A stretch of DNA of 16,289 nucleotides from an uncultured Bacteroidales bacterium (GTDB lineage: Bacteria > Bacteroidota > Bacteroidia > Bacteroidales > UBA932): the NCBI GenBank assembly GCA_946062035.1, contig CAMGTS010000008.1, positions 1 through 16,289 of the forward strand, in the 5' to 3' direction. Of this stretch, positions 1-6,318 are shown piece after piece. The first letter of the stretch is position 1. The number at the start of each line of letters is the position of its first letter. Under the pieces are notes generated by a model. That model saw only the letters and a list, made by a program, of their open reading frames with translations, made no database searches and had not been told where the DNA came from. The translations under genes were made by a program, and so were the position numbers.

Positions 1-1240
1 CGACAGGAACTGTAGGGGGTCTGATAGGGAGAACGAAAAAGCCTTTCCTCTGCAGGTGCTCGGCAAGTTTTACCGCGTCTGCACTTTCTCCGACAAGCAA
101 CGGAACTATTTGGGTCACAAGTTCTTTTGCTGAGGCTGATTTTTCTCTTTCTCTGTTTGTGGCATCAGATGTTCCTATGCTATTTGTCGTATTGTATGAT
201 GTGCCGCCTGTAAACGCCTGAATAGCTGAACGTAACTTAGACGATAGTTCAATCAGGTGTTTGCGCTCTTGCACCATCCCTTTCATTTTGTTCCAGACAA
301 ACAGGCTCCATGCTATATTGAAAGGCGGCAGGGCTGTTGTGAAAATGAAGGGGCGCATCTTGTTTATCAGATAATCTCTGATTTCTTGGCTGCAAATCGC
401 AAACGCTCCATTGGAAGCAAGCGCTTTGCCGAGCGTACCAATCAGAATATCAATATCTTGCAAGCAACCAGTCTCTTCTGCTAATCCCAAACCTCGGTCG
501 CCTCTCACTCCGACTCCGTGGGCTTCATCAACATATAGGAGGATGTCACATCCGCATTCTGTGTGGGTTTTCATGTCAGTATTTGCGGCTGAGCATGACT
601 GGCCTGAACTCTTGCCTAACATCTCCTTAATCTTAACAAGGCGTTTGAGGTCGGCCACATCCCCGTCCATACTATAGACGCTTTCTACGACAATGAAAAT
701 CGTCTCGTATTCGGTGCGGTATTTTTCTATCAATTGTTCGAGCTGATCAAGGTTGTTGTGTTTGAATCTAATACAACGGGCTGAGCATAAGCGGATTCCG
801 TCTATAAGGCTCGCATGGACGAATTTGTCGGCAAGAATCAAGGTCTTATCGTCTGCCAAGGCCGGTAAAATCCCGGAGTTGGCGTGATACCCACAGTTGA
901 AGATGAGTGCGCTCTTTCCGTAGTCCTCTGATAGCTGTTTTTCAAAAGCGTCATACTCCTGAAAATTACCGGTGAGAAGCCTTGATGAAGAAGATGTCAG
1001 CAAAGATGCCTCGGTTTCGGGCAAATTCATAAACTCATGGCGAAGCTTTGAATCATTAGCCAGGCCAAGATAATCGTTGGAAGAGAGGTTTAACATTCGG
1101 ACCGATGAGAACTCTGCCTCCTCTTTCTGGCAAAGTTGTGTCAAATATCTGCCTTCTCTGCGCAAGTGTCTGAGAGAACGGAAATTACCACTCTCTTTTA
1201 GACTATCTATATCTTTGTTTATCCTCTCTTTAAATCTCAT
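1..1240 (-). CDS. bioF: 8-amino-7-oxononanoate synthase (KAPA synthase), 3' end cut by window
   Basis: PLP-dependent alpha-oxoamine synthase that condenses pimeloyl-ACP/CoA with L-alanine to give KAPA, the first step of biotin ring assembly in the cytosol. I translated the minus strand by hand: 413 codons are open from the ATG at 1240 and run off the left edge. Visible motifs are NLSSNDYLGL near residue 51, the PLP-contacting DEAHGVG around 238-244 (Asp238, His241), and IGTLGKALASNGAF around 267-280 with the Schiff-base lysine at about 272. Only the last 25 or so residues should be missing. The frame stays open upstream of the ATG into the bioA end, but the N-terminus matches the usual BioF start, so I keep this ATG. 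Two stretches (about 208-231 and 344-372) look like insertions relative to ordinary BioF of about 385-390 residues; the second is rich in Ser, Thr and Asn. Third gene of the bioB-bioA-bioF run. Confidence 0.93.
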   Translation of the reverse strand, partial: MRFKERINKDIDSLKESGNFRSLRHLRREGRYLTQLCQKEEAEFSSVRMLNLSSNDYLGLANDSKLRHEFMNLPETEASLLTSSSSRLLTGNFQEYDAFEKQLSEDYGKSALIFNCGYHANSGILPALADDKTLILADKFVHASLIDGIRLCSARCIRFKHNNLDQLEQLIEKYRTEYETIFIVVESVYSMDGDVADLKRLVKIKEMLGKSSGQSCSAANTDMKTHTECGCDILLYVDEAHGVGVRGDRGLGLAEETGCLQDIDILIGTLGKALASNGAFAICSQEIRDYLINKMRPFIFTTALPPFNIAWSLFVWNKMKGMVQERKHLIELSSKLRSAIQAFTGGTSYNTTNSIGTSDATNREREKSASAKELVTQIVPLLVGESADAVKLAEHLQRKGFFVLPIRPPTVPV

Positions 1241-1273
1241 GGGTTTTACTTTATTCGCTGCGCCTCGACATAG

Positions 1274-1306
1274 ATCAAGCAAGCTTGGCTCTATTTTCAG
1301 CTTGAT
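1274..1306 (-). other. Inverted repeat in the bioA-bioF gap
   Basis: Seven-base arms ATCAAGC (1274-1280) and GCTTGAT (1300-1306) enclose 19 bases that contain AAGCTT. It lies in the 79-base gap between the bioA stop and the bioF start. It could form a weak RNA hairpin inside the operon transcript. There is no T-run, so it is not an obvious terminator, and it may be chance. Confidence 0.25.
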
Positions 1307-1319
1307 TATCAAATGGAAC

Positions 1320-2702
1320 TTATGCGAACTCCTCTCCGACAATCTTTACTAATTTGGAGGTGAGCCTGCTGACTTGTTCAGGGGTGACAACCATAAACGG
1401 AGGTTCCAAATATGCCAACCTTCCGAAAGGTCTGACCCAAATACCCTCTTCTACAAATCTTTTTTGCATACGGGCCATATCTACAGGCACCTCCGTCTCG
1501 ATAACTCCGATAGCTCCTAAAACTCTCACATCAACAACCCCTTTGAACTTTCTTGCCGGGGCGAGTTCGACTTTCATCTGCTCGGCTATCGCATTGACCT
1601 TTTCCTGCCATCCTCCAGTTACAAGCATTCTGACAGATTCGCAAGCGATGGCGCAAGCCAACGGATTCCCCATGAAGGTCGGGCCGTGCATAAAGGCGAA
1701 AGGTTCGTTATTGCTTATGGTATCTGCGACCTTGTTTGTCGTAAGAACCGCCGAGAGGGTCAGATAGCCTCCTGTCAGCGACTTGCCGATGCACATGATG
1801 TCTGGTTTTACATCACACCATTCACAGGCGAAGAGTTTGCCTGTGCGTCCGAAACCAGTAGCTATTTCATCAAATATCAGCAGAACATTGTACTCTTTGC
1901 ACAATTTTGCGGCTTCCTTAAGATATTGAGGATGGTAGAACCACATTCCGCCAGCTCCCTGTACAATCGGCTCTAAAATCAGAGCCGCGATGTCTTCTCC
2001 GTGTTTTTGAAGCACTTCTCTAAGAGGCTCTATATCAATCGGATTCCACTCTTCAGCGGCGGATGAGCCTCTCATGTTTACTCTTCCGGCCTGTCTGGTT
2101 GAGTTCTCCCCGACTGTGCAACCCGGCATTTTGCAGCTTGGTTGAGGAATAAAATATCTCTTAGGGAGAGCGTCTCCGAACAGACTGTGCATACCCGTTT
2201 CTGGGTCGCATACGCTCATGGCATTCCACGTGTCACCGTGATAACCCTTTCGGATGGTGACGAAATTAGTCTTTTTAGCAAGTTCCCCATTCTCTTTTCC
2301 GCCCCCGCCGTGTGCCATCCCGTACCAATACTGCACCGCCATTTTCATAGCGACTTCTACCGCAACTGAACCGCTGTCGGCATAGAAGATTTTCGTCATG
2401 TTATCGGGGACAATAGGCAGCAGAAGTCGTGCAAGATCTATAGCCGGCTTATGAGTGAATCCCCCGAACATGATATGGCTCATCTTCTTGAGTTGCTCTT
2501 CCGCAGCCTTGTTGAGGGCTGGATTGCTGTATCCGTGAATCGCACACCACCAACTGCTCATTCCATCGACAAGGCGTGTGCCGTCCGCAAGTTCTATCTC
2601 CGCACCTGATGCGCTTTTTACTTCATATACAGGCAGCGGATTGGTCGTTGACGTGTACGGATGCCAGATATGTTCTCTGTCGAATTGTAAATCCTGATTC
2701 AT
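1320..2702 (-). CDS. bioA: Adenosylmethionine-8-amino-7-oxononanoate aminotransferase (DAPA synthase)
   Basis: Class III PLP aminotransferase that converts KAPA to 7,8-diaminopelargonate using S-adenosylmethionine as amino donor. It resembles E. coli BioA throughout: [12 protein letters not shown] near the N-terminus, DGMSSWW around 46-52, [17 protein letters not shown] around 106-122, [10 protein letters not shown] around 244-253, [17 protein letters not shown] around 278-294, the PLP lysine in CIGKSLTGG (Lys307), [12 protein letters not shown] around 339-350 and RPFGRLAYL near 424. The frame can be extended to a TTG at 2750, but the ATG at 2702 gives the usual BioA N-terminus, so the protein is 460 residues. 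That is about 30 longer than E. coli BioA, with loop insertions near 130-143 and 195-218. It starts 63 bases after the bioB stop and is almost certainly co-transcribed with it. Confidence 0.95.
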   Translation of the reverse strand: MNQDLQFDREHIWHPYTSTTNPLPVYEVKSASGAEIELADGTRLVDGMSSWWCAIHGYSNPALNKAAEEQLKKMSHIMFGGFTHKPAIDLARLLLPIVPDNMTKIFYADSGSVAVEVAMKMAVQYWYGMAHGGGGKENGELAKKTNFVTIRKGYHGDTWNAMSVCDPETGMHSLFGDALPKRYFIPQPSCKMPGCTVGENSTRQAGRVNMRGSSAAEEWNPIDIEPLREVLQKHGEDIAALILEPIVQGAGGMWFYHPQYLKEAAKLCKEYNVLLIFDEIATGFGRTGKLFACEWCDVKPDIMCIGKSLTGGYLTLSAVLTTNKVADTISNNEPFAFMHGPTFMGNPLACAIACESVRMLVTGGWQEKVNAIAEQMKVELAPARKFKGVVDVRVLGAIGVIETEVPVDMARMQKRFVEEGIWVRPFGRLAYLEPPFMVVTPEQVSRLTSKLVKIVGEEFA

Positions 2703-2765
2703 TTGTTTTTTATCGTCATATAATAGCCGTACCTGTACTTTGTTGTGCAATCAATCTGCAAAATG

Positions 2766-3758
2766 TTATCTTTTAGTACTATACGGGCTGACAGATTTTT
2801 CCAAAGTGTAGCCTGCTTCTTTTATGAAGCGGAACTCGTCAGCGATGTCTGTCCCTGCAGTCGTGAGCATATCGCCCATAATGGCGGCGTTTACTCCTAC
2901 ATAGAAAGCTTTGAGCACCAATTCTTTAGAACGTTTAGACCTTCCGCCCGCAAATCTGATTCCCACGCTTGGCATTACGAATCTGATCATCGCTACAGTA
3001 GAAAGGATTTCATCATCGCTTATAGGGTTTGTCCCCTCCAAAGGAGTCCCCGGAATAGGATTGAGGATGTTGAAAGGGAGGCTTTTTGTCCCGGTGTCTC
3101 GAAGTGCGAAAGCGAACTCAACCCTCTGCGCAGGAGTCTCTCCCATTCCGAAGATTCCTCCCGTACAAACCTCTATTCCAAGTTCTTGTGCGGCTTTAAG
3201 GGTTGCAAGCTTCTGCTCTGTGGTATGTGTCGTACAATACTTTCCGAAGATGCTTGGCGCTGTCTCCAAATTGCAGTGAAGCCTTTCCAATCCTGACTCT
3301 TTCAGTCGTTTCAGCTGCTCCTTTGAGACAAGTCCTATAGAGGCGCAAATTTTCAGGCCGCAATTTTTGTGGAGGTCTTTGATGATGTCGCAAAGTTTCT
3401 CTACATCAGCGTCTGAGAGCGATTTGCCGCTTGTCACTATGCTGTATCTTCCGATGCCAAGTTCCTCATTATGCAGAGCCAACTTTAAGCACTCTTCGCT
3501 CGAAACCATCGGGTATACGTTTATATTCGTTTTATAATGAACACTTTGGGCGCACCATTTGCAATCCTCGCCACATCTTCCGCTTCGAGCGTTGATAATC
3601 GAACATGTATCAAAATTCCCGTCCGCACATTTCATCGTTATCTCGTGCGCTGCATCATAAAGTTCCTCTTTCGGAGCTTGCGAAATGAGCCATTCCGCCT
3701 CTTCCTTTGTCGCTCCGATACCATTGAGAGCTCTCTCTTTTATCTCTTGAAGATTCAT
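2766..3758 (-). CDS. bioB: Biotin synthase, radical SAM
   Basis: Radical SAM enzyme that inserts sulfur into dethiobiotin to make biotin, the last pathway step. The protein is 330 residues. The SAM-cluster motif is SGRCGEDCKWCAQS, with Cys62, Cys66 and Cys69. Later cysteines Cys138 (GLKICASIG) and Cys198 (IEVCTGG) match E. coli auxiliary-cluster ligands Cys128 and Cys188, and Arg273 (FAGGR) matches Arg260. The position equivalent to E. coli Cys97 is serine (RYSIVTSG, Ser106), and there are extra cysteines at 44 and 52 just before the SAM motif. This resembles biotin synthases of obligate anaerobes (so-called type II) rather than the E. coli type. First gene of the bioB-bioA-bioF run, with a strong ribosome binding site. 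Confidence 0.96.
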   Translation of the reverse strand: MNLQEIKERALNGIGATKEEAEWLISQAPKEELYDAAHEITMKCADGNFDTCSIINARSGRCGEDCKWCAQSVHYKTNINVYPMVSSEECLKLALHNEELGIGRYSIVTSGKSLSDADVEKLCDIIKDLHKNCGLKICASIGLVSKEQLKRLKESGLERLHCNLETAPSIFGKYCTTHTTEQKLATLKAAQELGIEVCTGGIFGMGETPAQRVEFAFALRDTGTKSLPFNILNPIPGTPLEGTNPISDDEILSTVAMIRFVMPSVGIRFAGGRSKRSKELVLKAFYVGVNAAIMGDMLTTAGTDIADEFRFIKEAGYTLEKSVSPYSTKR

Positions 3759-3761
3759 AAG

Positions 3762-3770
3762 TCCTCCTTT
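3762..3770 (-). promoter_or_regulatory. Strong Shine-Dalgarno before bioB
   Basis: The minus strand reads AAAGGAGGA, four bases (ACTT) separating GGAGG from the bioB ATG. Such a strong site is unusual in this window, where other genes have weak or no Shine-Dalgarno, and it fixes the bioB start. Confidence 0.7.
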
Positions 3771-3783
3771 TGTTTAGGGTGCG

Positions 3784-3811
3784 CTAAGTTAGAAATTTTT
3801 CAAAAAGTCAA
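3784..3811 (-). promoter_or_regulatory. Candidate promoter of the biotin operon
   Basis: On the minus strand TAACTTAG (3784-3791) differs by one base from the Bacteroidetes -7 box TAnnTTTG. TTGAC (3807-3811) sits upstream, with 17 bases between TTG and... the box apart from the shared AC of TTGAC. The leader to bioB would be about 20 bases. I saw no clear BirA-type palindrome here. Confidence 0.4.
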
Positions 3812-3902
3812 GTGGAAAACCAACGAAGTAAAGGCTGGTACAAACATCTCGAAACTTAAGGTTGAGTATGCGGGGATAAGCACAGATGGCTATGTCGGCT
3901 CT

Positions 3903-3929
3903 ATGCGCTTTCTGTCGCAATGAGCGCAT
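3903..3929 (-). terminator. Weak hairpin after the ATPase gene
   Basis: Inverted repeat ATGCGCT (3903-3909) and AGCGCAT (3923-3929) with a 13-base loop, just downstream of the ATPase stop codon and before the bio promoter. It lacks a T-run, so termination is only a guess from its position. Confidence 0.3.
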
Positions 3930-3939
3930 CTTCGTGCCG

Positions 3940-5259
3940 CTATTCAATAGCCACTCCTTTGTACGTTTGCAGCCATTTCCAAATGGGGACTATTCTGATT
4001 AGATGGCCTTTGACATTGATCTCGCCTTCCTCATTATTTGTTATGATTGTCAGCTTTTCGCATAGGGTGTTCTCGGCTGCATCAATGATGCCATTGATTT
4101 CGCGGTTTCGAGTCGAATCGTCAGACATATCCCATGTGACTTGTATCAGCTCGGATATTCTATCGTAGCTTTGAAGAGCAAAATCACACTCACCTTTGCC
4201 CTGGTAGTAGAATATTCGTTCAGACGCTTGAAGGTGTCTTTTTAAATGCAACAGTACTGTATTCTCCAACAATTTGCCATTGTCCTCACTTTGAGGTAGA
4301 AGCACAGCACTGCGCAAACCGTTGTCAATACAATAGAATTTGTATGGCGACCTCTGCTCCCTAATTAAAGAACGTTCATATTTTGGAATGCGAACAAGTA
4401 AGAAAATCGCACAGGCGCAATCAGCCCAATGGTATAAATCATCTTTGCTGACCTTGAGCCCCTGCGACTTTATGTCGTTATATATAGCAAGAATCGAGGT
4501 AGGCTTACTCAGGTTTCCTAAAATGCGTTTGACAAAATAGCGTAAAACCCCTGTATTGGAAATGCCATAATGTTCAACCATGTCCCGCAATATCATTGTG
4601 TCAAAATAGCCTTGAAGCAATTTCAATTGTTCGGATTTCGACTTCGTAAGGACTACCTCCGGAAATGCGCTACCCTTGATATATTCGGTACAGGCGTTTT
4701 TTACTTTGGCTTTATCTTGTTCCAAATAGCTCGTTGTATCGATTCCTTTAAACTCGCAGTATTCCAAAAATGAAAGTGGGTAAGTTTCGTATTCGAGTGG
4801 CCATCCTCGCAACACTGATTTAAGTTCCGTGGACAGCATTGTCGCATTGCTTCCGCTTACATAGATATTCTTGCAATAGCTCTTGTAAACTCTTATGATA
4901 AAATATTCCCAGTCCTTAATAAGTTGAATTTCATCAAAAAACATATATACGTCCCGTATCGGCACATCGGGAAACATTTCCATGTAAGACTCTATGACAT
5001 CATTAAGTTCGTCTGAGGTCATGTTTTTCAAACGTTCGTCATCGAATCCCAACCATAGAATGTGCTCTTTCGGAACTCCTTTCTTAAAGAGTTCATTAAT
5101 GGCAATCATCATTAATGTCGATTTTCCGCAACGGCGAACTCCGGGTATGGTGATTATCTTATTTCTGTCAAGCGGCAGTTCCACTTCACGTGCAATAACA
5201 GGAAATGGTATTTCACTTTGTTTGATTTCTATCAGCGATTTTATGATATCCTTTTTCAT
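3940..5259 (-). CDS. AAA_14 / DUF4143 family ATPase
   Basis: A 439-residue predicted cytosolic P-loop ATPase of unknown role. Walker A is GVRRCGKST (40-48), Walker B is VYMFFDEIQ (104-112) and VSGSNA fits sensor 1. The LRGWPLEYETYPLSFLEY stretch is typical where the AAA_14 domain ends in this family. The C-terminal half is DUF4143-like and includes GECDFAL followed by ELIQVTWDMSDDSTRNREI. That arrangement resembles the core of PD-(D/E)XK nucleases, but with Gln-Val-Thr where a catalytic ExK would be, so it may be a binding fold rather than a nuclease (inference). The family is abundant in Bacteroidetes and is often accessory. Its start codon follows one base after the first copy of a four-copy 32-base repeat array, and a -7 promoter box lies within that array, which suggests autoregulation. 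It is a single gene between the bio operon and the lipoprotein gene. Confidence 0.85.
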   Translation of the reverse strand: MKKDIIKSLIEIKQSEIPFPVIAREVELPLDRNKIITIPGVRRCGKSTLMMIAINELFKKGVPKEHILWLGFDDERLKNMTSDELNDVIESYMEMFPDVPIRDVYMFFDEIQLIKDWEYFIIRVYKSYCKNIYVSGSNATMLSTELKSVLRGWPLEYETYPLSFLEYCEFKGIDTTSYLEQDKAKVKNACTEYIKGSAFPEVVLTKSKSEQLKLLQGYFDTMILRDMVEHYGISNTGVLRYFVKRILGNLSKPTSILAIYNDIKSQGLKVSKDDLYHWADCACAIFLLVRIPKYERSLIREQRSPYKFYCIDNGLRSAVLLPQSEDNGKLLENTVLLHLKRHLQASERIFYYQGKGECDFALQSYDRISELIQVTWDMSDDSTRNREINGIIDAAENTLCEKLTIITNNEEGEINVKGHLIRIVPIWKWLQTYKGVAIE

Positions 5260-5260
5260 G

Positions 5261-5388
5261 TTTCCTAAAATTCAGGACAAAAATACAAATAGTTTCCTAA
5301 AATTTAGGAAAGAAATCGAAAAAGTTTCCCCTAAAAAAGGATAAAATCGAGAAATGTTTCCTAAAAAAGAGGAAACATTCTGAAAATT
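5261..5388. repeat. Four-copy, 32-base-period palindromic array upstream of the ATPase
   Basis: Units begin with TTTCC at 5261, 5293, 5325 and 5357, exactly 32 bases apart. The second unit starts with a perfect palindrome, TTTCCTAAAATTTAGGAAA (5293-5311, nine-base arms around a central A). The first unit matches it at 16 of 19 positions. The third is degenerate (TTTCCCCTAAAAAAGGA). The fourth lies in an inverted repeat with perfect ten-base arms (AATGTTTCCT 5353-5362, AGGAAACATT 5370-5379). Inter-palindrome segments are also similar (A-rich, with ATCGA in units 2 and 3). The array ends one base before the ATPase start codon. Likely protein-binding iterons or operators. Confidence 0.85.
5278..5285 (-). 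promoter_or_regulatory. -7 promoter box of the ATPase gene
   Basis: The minus strand reads TATTTTTG, a full match to TAnnTTTG, between repeat copies 1 and 2. No clear TTTG is seen about 19 bases upstream; that region is the perfect palindrome copy. The leader would be only about 10 bases. A protein bound to copies 1 and 2 would cover the promoter. Confidence 0.5.
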
Positions 5389-5406
5389 TGGCCACTATAT
5401 TGCGAT

Positions 5407-5485
5407 AAAAAGAGCAATAGATAATGCCTTTATATGGAGAAACCCCAGCCACAAGCATCTGTGACCAGGGTTTCTCCATTGCTCT
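5407..5485 (-). terminator. Composite hairpin terminator of the OmpA-like lipoprotein gene
   Basis: Read on the minus strand, outer arms AGAGCAAT and ATTGCTCT (5478-5485 and 5411-5418) enclose an eleven-base stem GGGTTTCTCCA/TGGAGAAACCC (5468-5478 and 5435-5445), with CACA/TGTG pairing at the tip. The outer stem is followed at once by TTTTT (5411-5407). It lies 21 bases past the lipoprotein stop codon. The size and nesting are larger than a minimal terminator; the outer and inner stems share one base. Confidence 0.65.
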
Positions 5486-5506
5486 GTCAGAGTCGGTAGG
5501 CGTAGT

Positions 5507-6193
5507 TTATCTTAAAGTGCCGTTCTCTGCCTGCTGGATCATGGTGTGACTTGCTGTAACGTATAGCTCGACTCTACGGTTTTGGGCACGACCTTCAGCG
5601 GTGCTGTTATCTGCAACCGGCATATTGAAAGACATTCCCTCAGAAGTCATGCGTGCAGGAGCGATTCCCTGATTGACAAGGTAGTACTTCACAGACTCCG
5701 CTCTTTCTTTAGAGAGTTTTTCATTAATGGCCGCAGAACCGGTATTGTCCGTGTGACCATAGATTGTGATGTCGGCATCAGCCATATCTCTCATTTGTGT
5801 AGCGAACTCAGTCAGCTCATTCTTCGATACCTGAGTAAGGGCGGATTTGCCAGTGGCAAACAAAATCCCGCTATCGAAAGTGACCTTGATGGCTTGCAGA
5901 CCATTCTGATCCTGAACGGTTTCTACCTTTGCATTCTCTAATGCGGCTTCAAGCTCGGCTGCTTTAGCGTCCATCTTGCGACCGATAAGCAATCCGGCGC
6001 CGGAACCTACCGCTCCACCGATAGCCGCACCTATGGCCGCGCCTTTTCCTTTACCTATGAGGGCACCTACGCCAGCTCCAAGAGCTGTTCCGGCAGCGCC
6101 TCCGATAACACCGCCCTTGCCCATATTGTTCATGTTCGCACAGCCCGGCGCAATTACCAGGAAGCACATAAAAATAATCAAATACTTCTTCAT
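5507..6193 (-). CDS. OmpA-family lipoprotein with glycine-zipper domain
   Basis: A 228-residue envelope protein. The N-terminus (MKKYLIIFMCFLVIAPGC) is a signal sequence ending at Cys18, probably lipidated, although Ala and Pro at -3 and -2 make the lipobox imperfect. Residues about 26-72 form a glycine-zipper segment (repeated GG, GALIG, GAAIG). Residues about 100-213 are an OmpA-like peptidoglycan-binding domain, with IYGHTDNTGS (Asp149) and LSKERAESV (Arg164), equivalents of the diaminopimelate-contacting residues, and NRRVELYV near the end. It should tether the outer membrane to peptidoglycan. The frame extends eight codons upstream to 6217, but the ATG at 6193 starts at the signal peptide. 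It appears to be a single-gene unit with its own terminator. Confidence 0.9.
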   Translation of the reverse strand: MKKYLIIFMCFLVIAPGCANMNNMGKGGVIGGAAGTALGAGVGALIGKGKGAAIGAAIGGAVGSGAGLLIGRKMDAKAAELEAALENAKVETVQDQNGLQAIKVTFDSGILFATGKSALTQVSKNELTEFATQMRDMADADITIYGHTDNTGSAAINEKLSKERAESVKYYLVNQGIAPARMTSEGMSFNMPVADNSTAEGRAQNRRVELYVTASHTMIQQAENGTLR

Positions 6194-6214
6194 ATCCGTT
6201 GTTGTTAGTTTCGT

Positions 6215-6222
6215 CAAAATTA
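6215..6222 (-). promoter_or_regulatory. Candidate -7 box for the lipoprotein gene
   Basis: The minus strand reads TAATTTTG, a full TAnnTTTG match, 21 bases before the chosen ATG. No good TTTG is present at the expected upstream spacing, so this is a partial match. Confidence 0.35.
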
Positions 6223-6318
6223 ATCCTTAATTCTGTACAGCTTATTTACATACTATATGCCATAAATCAATTTTTGACCTTTGAGCCTAATAGAAATGTG
6301 CCGCACACAGTATCCTCT

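Noticed and set aside
2703..2750. Earlier TTG start for bioA
   Set aside because: The 16 extra residues do not match BioA N-termini, whereas the ATG at 2702 does.
5261..5388. CRISPR array
   Set aside because: The units are palindromic at one end and degenerate throughout, with no unique spacers and no cas genes; the regular period is of a tandem operator array.
5297..5479. Leftward 60-codon open frame across the 5261-5388 array
   Set aside because: It is made from terminator and repeat sequence, rich in Phe and Lys from the TTTCC units, with no recognisable domain.
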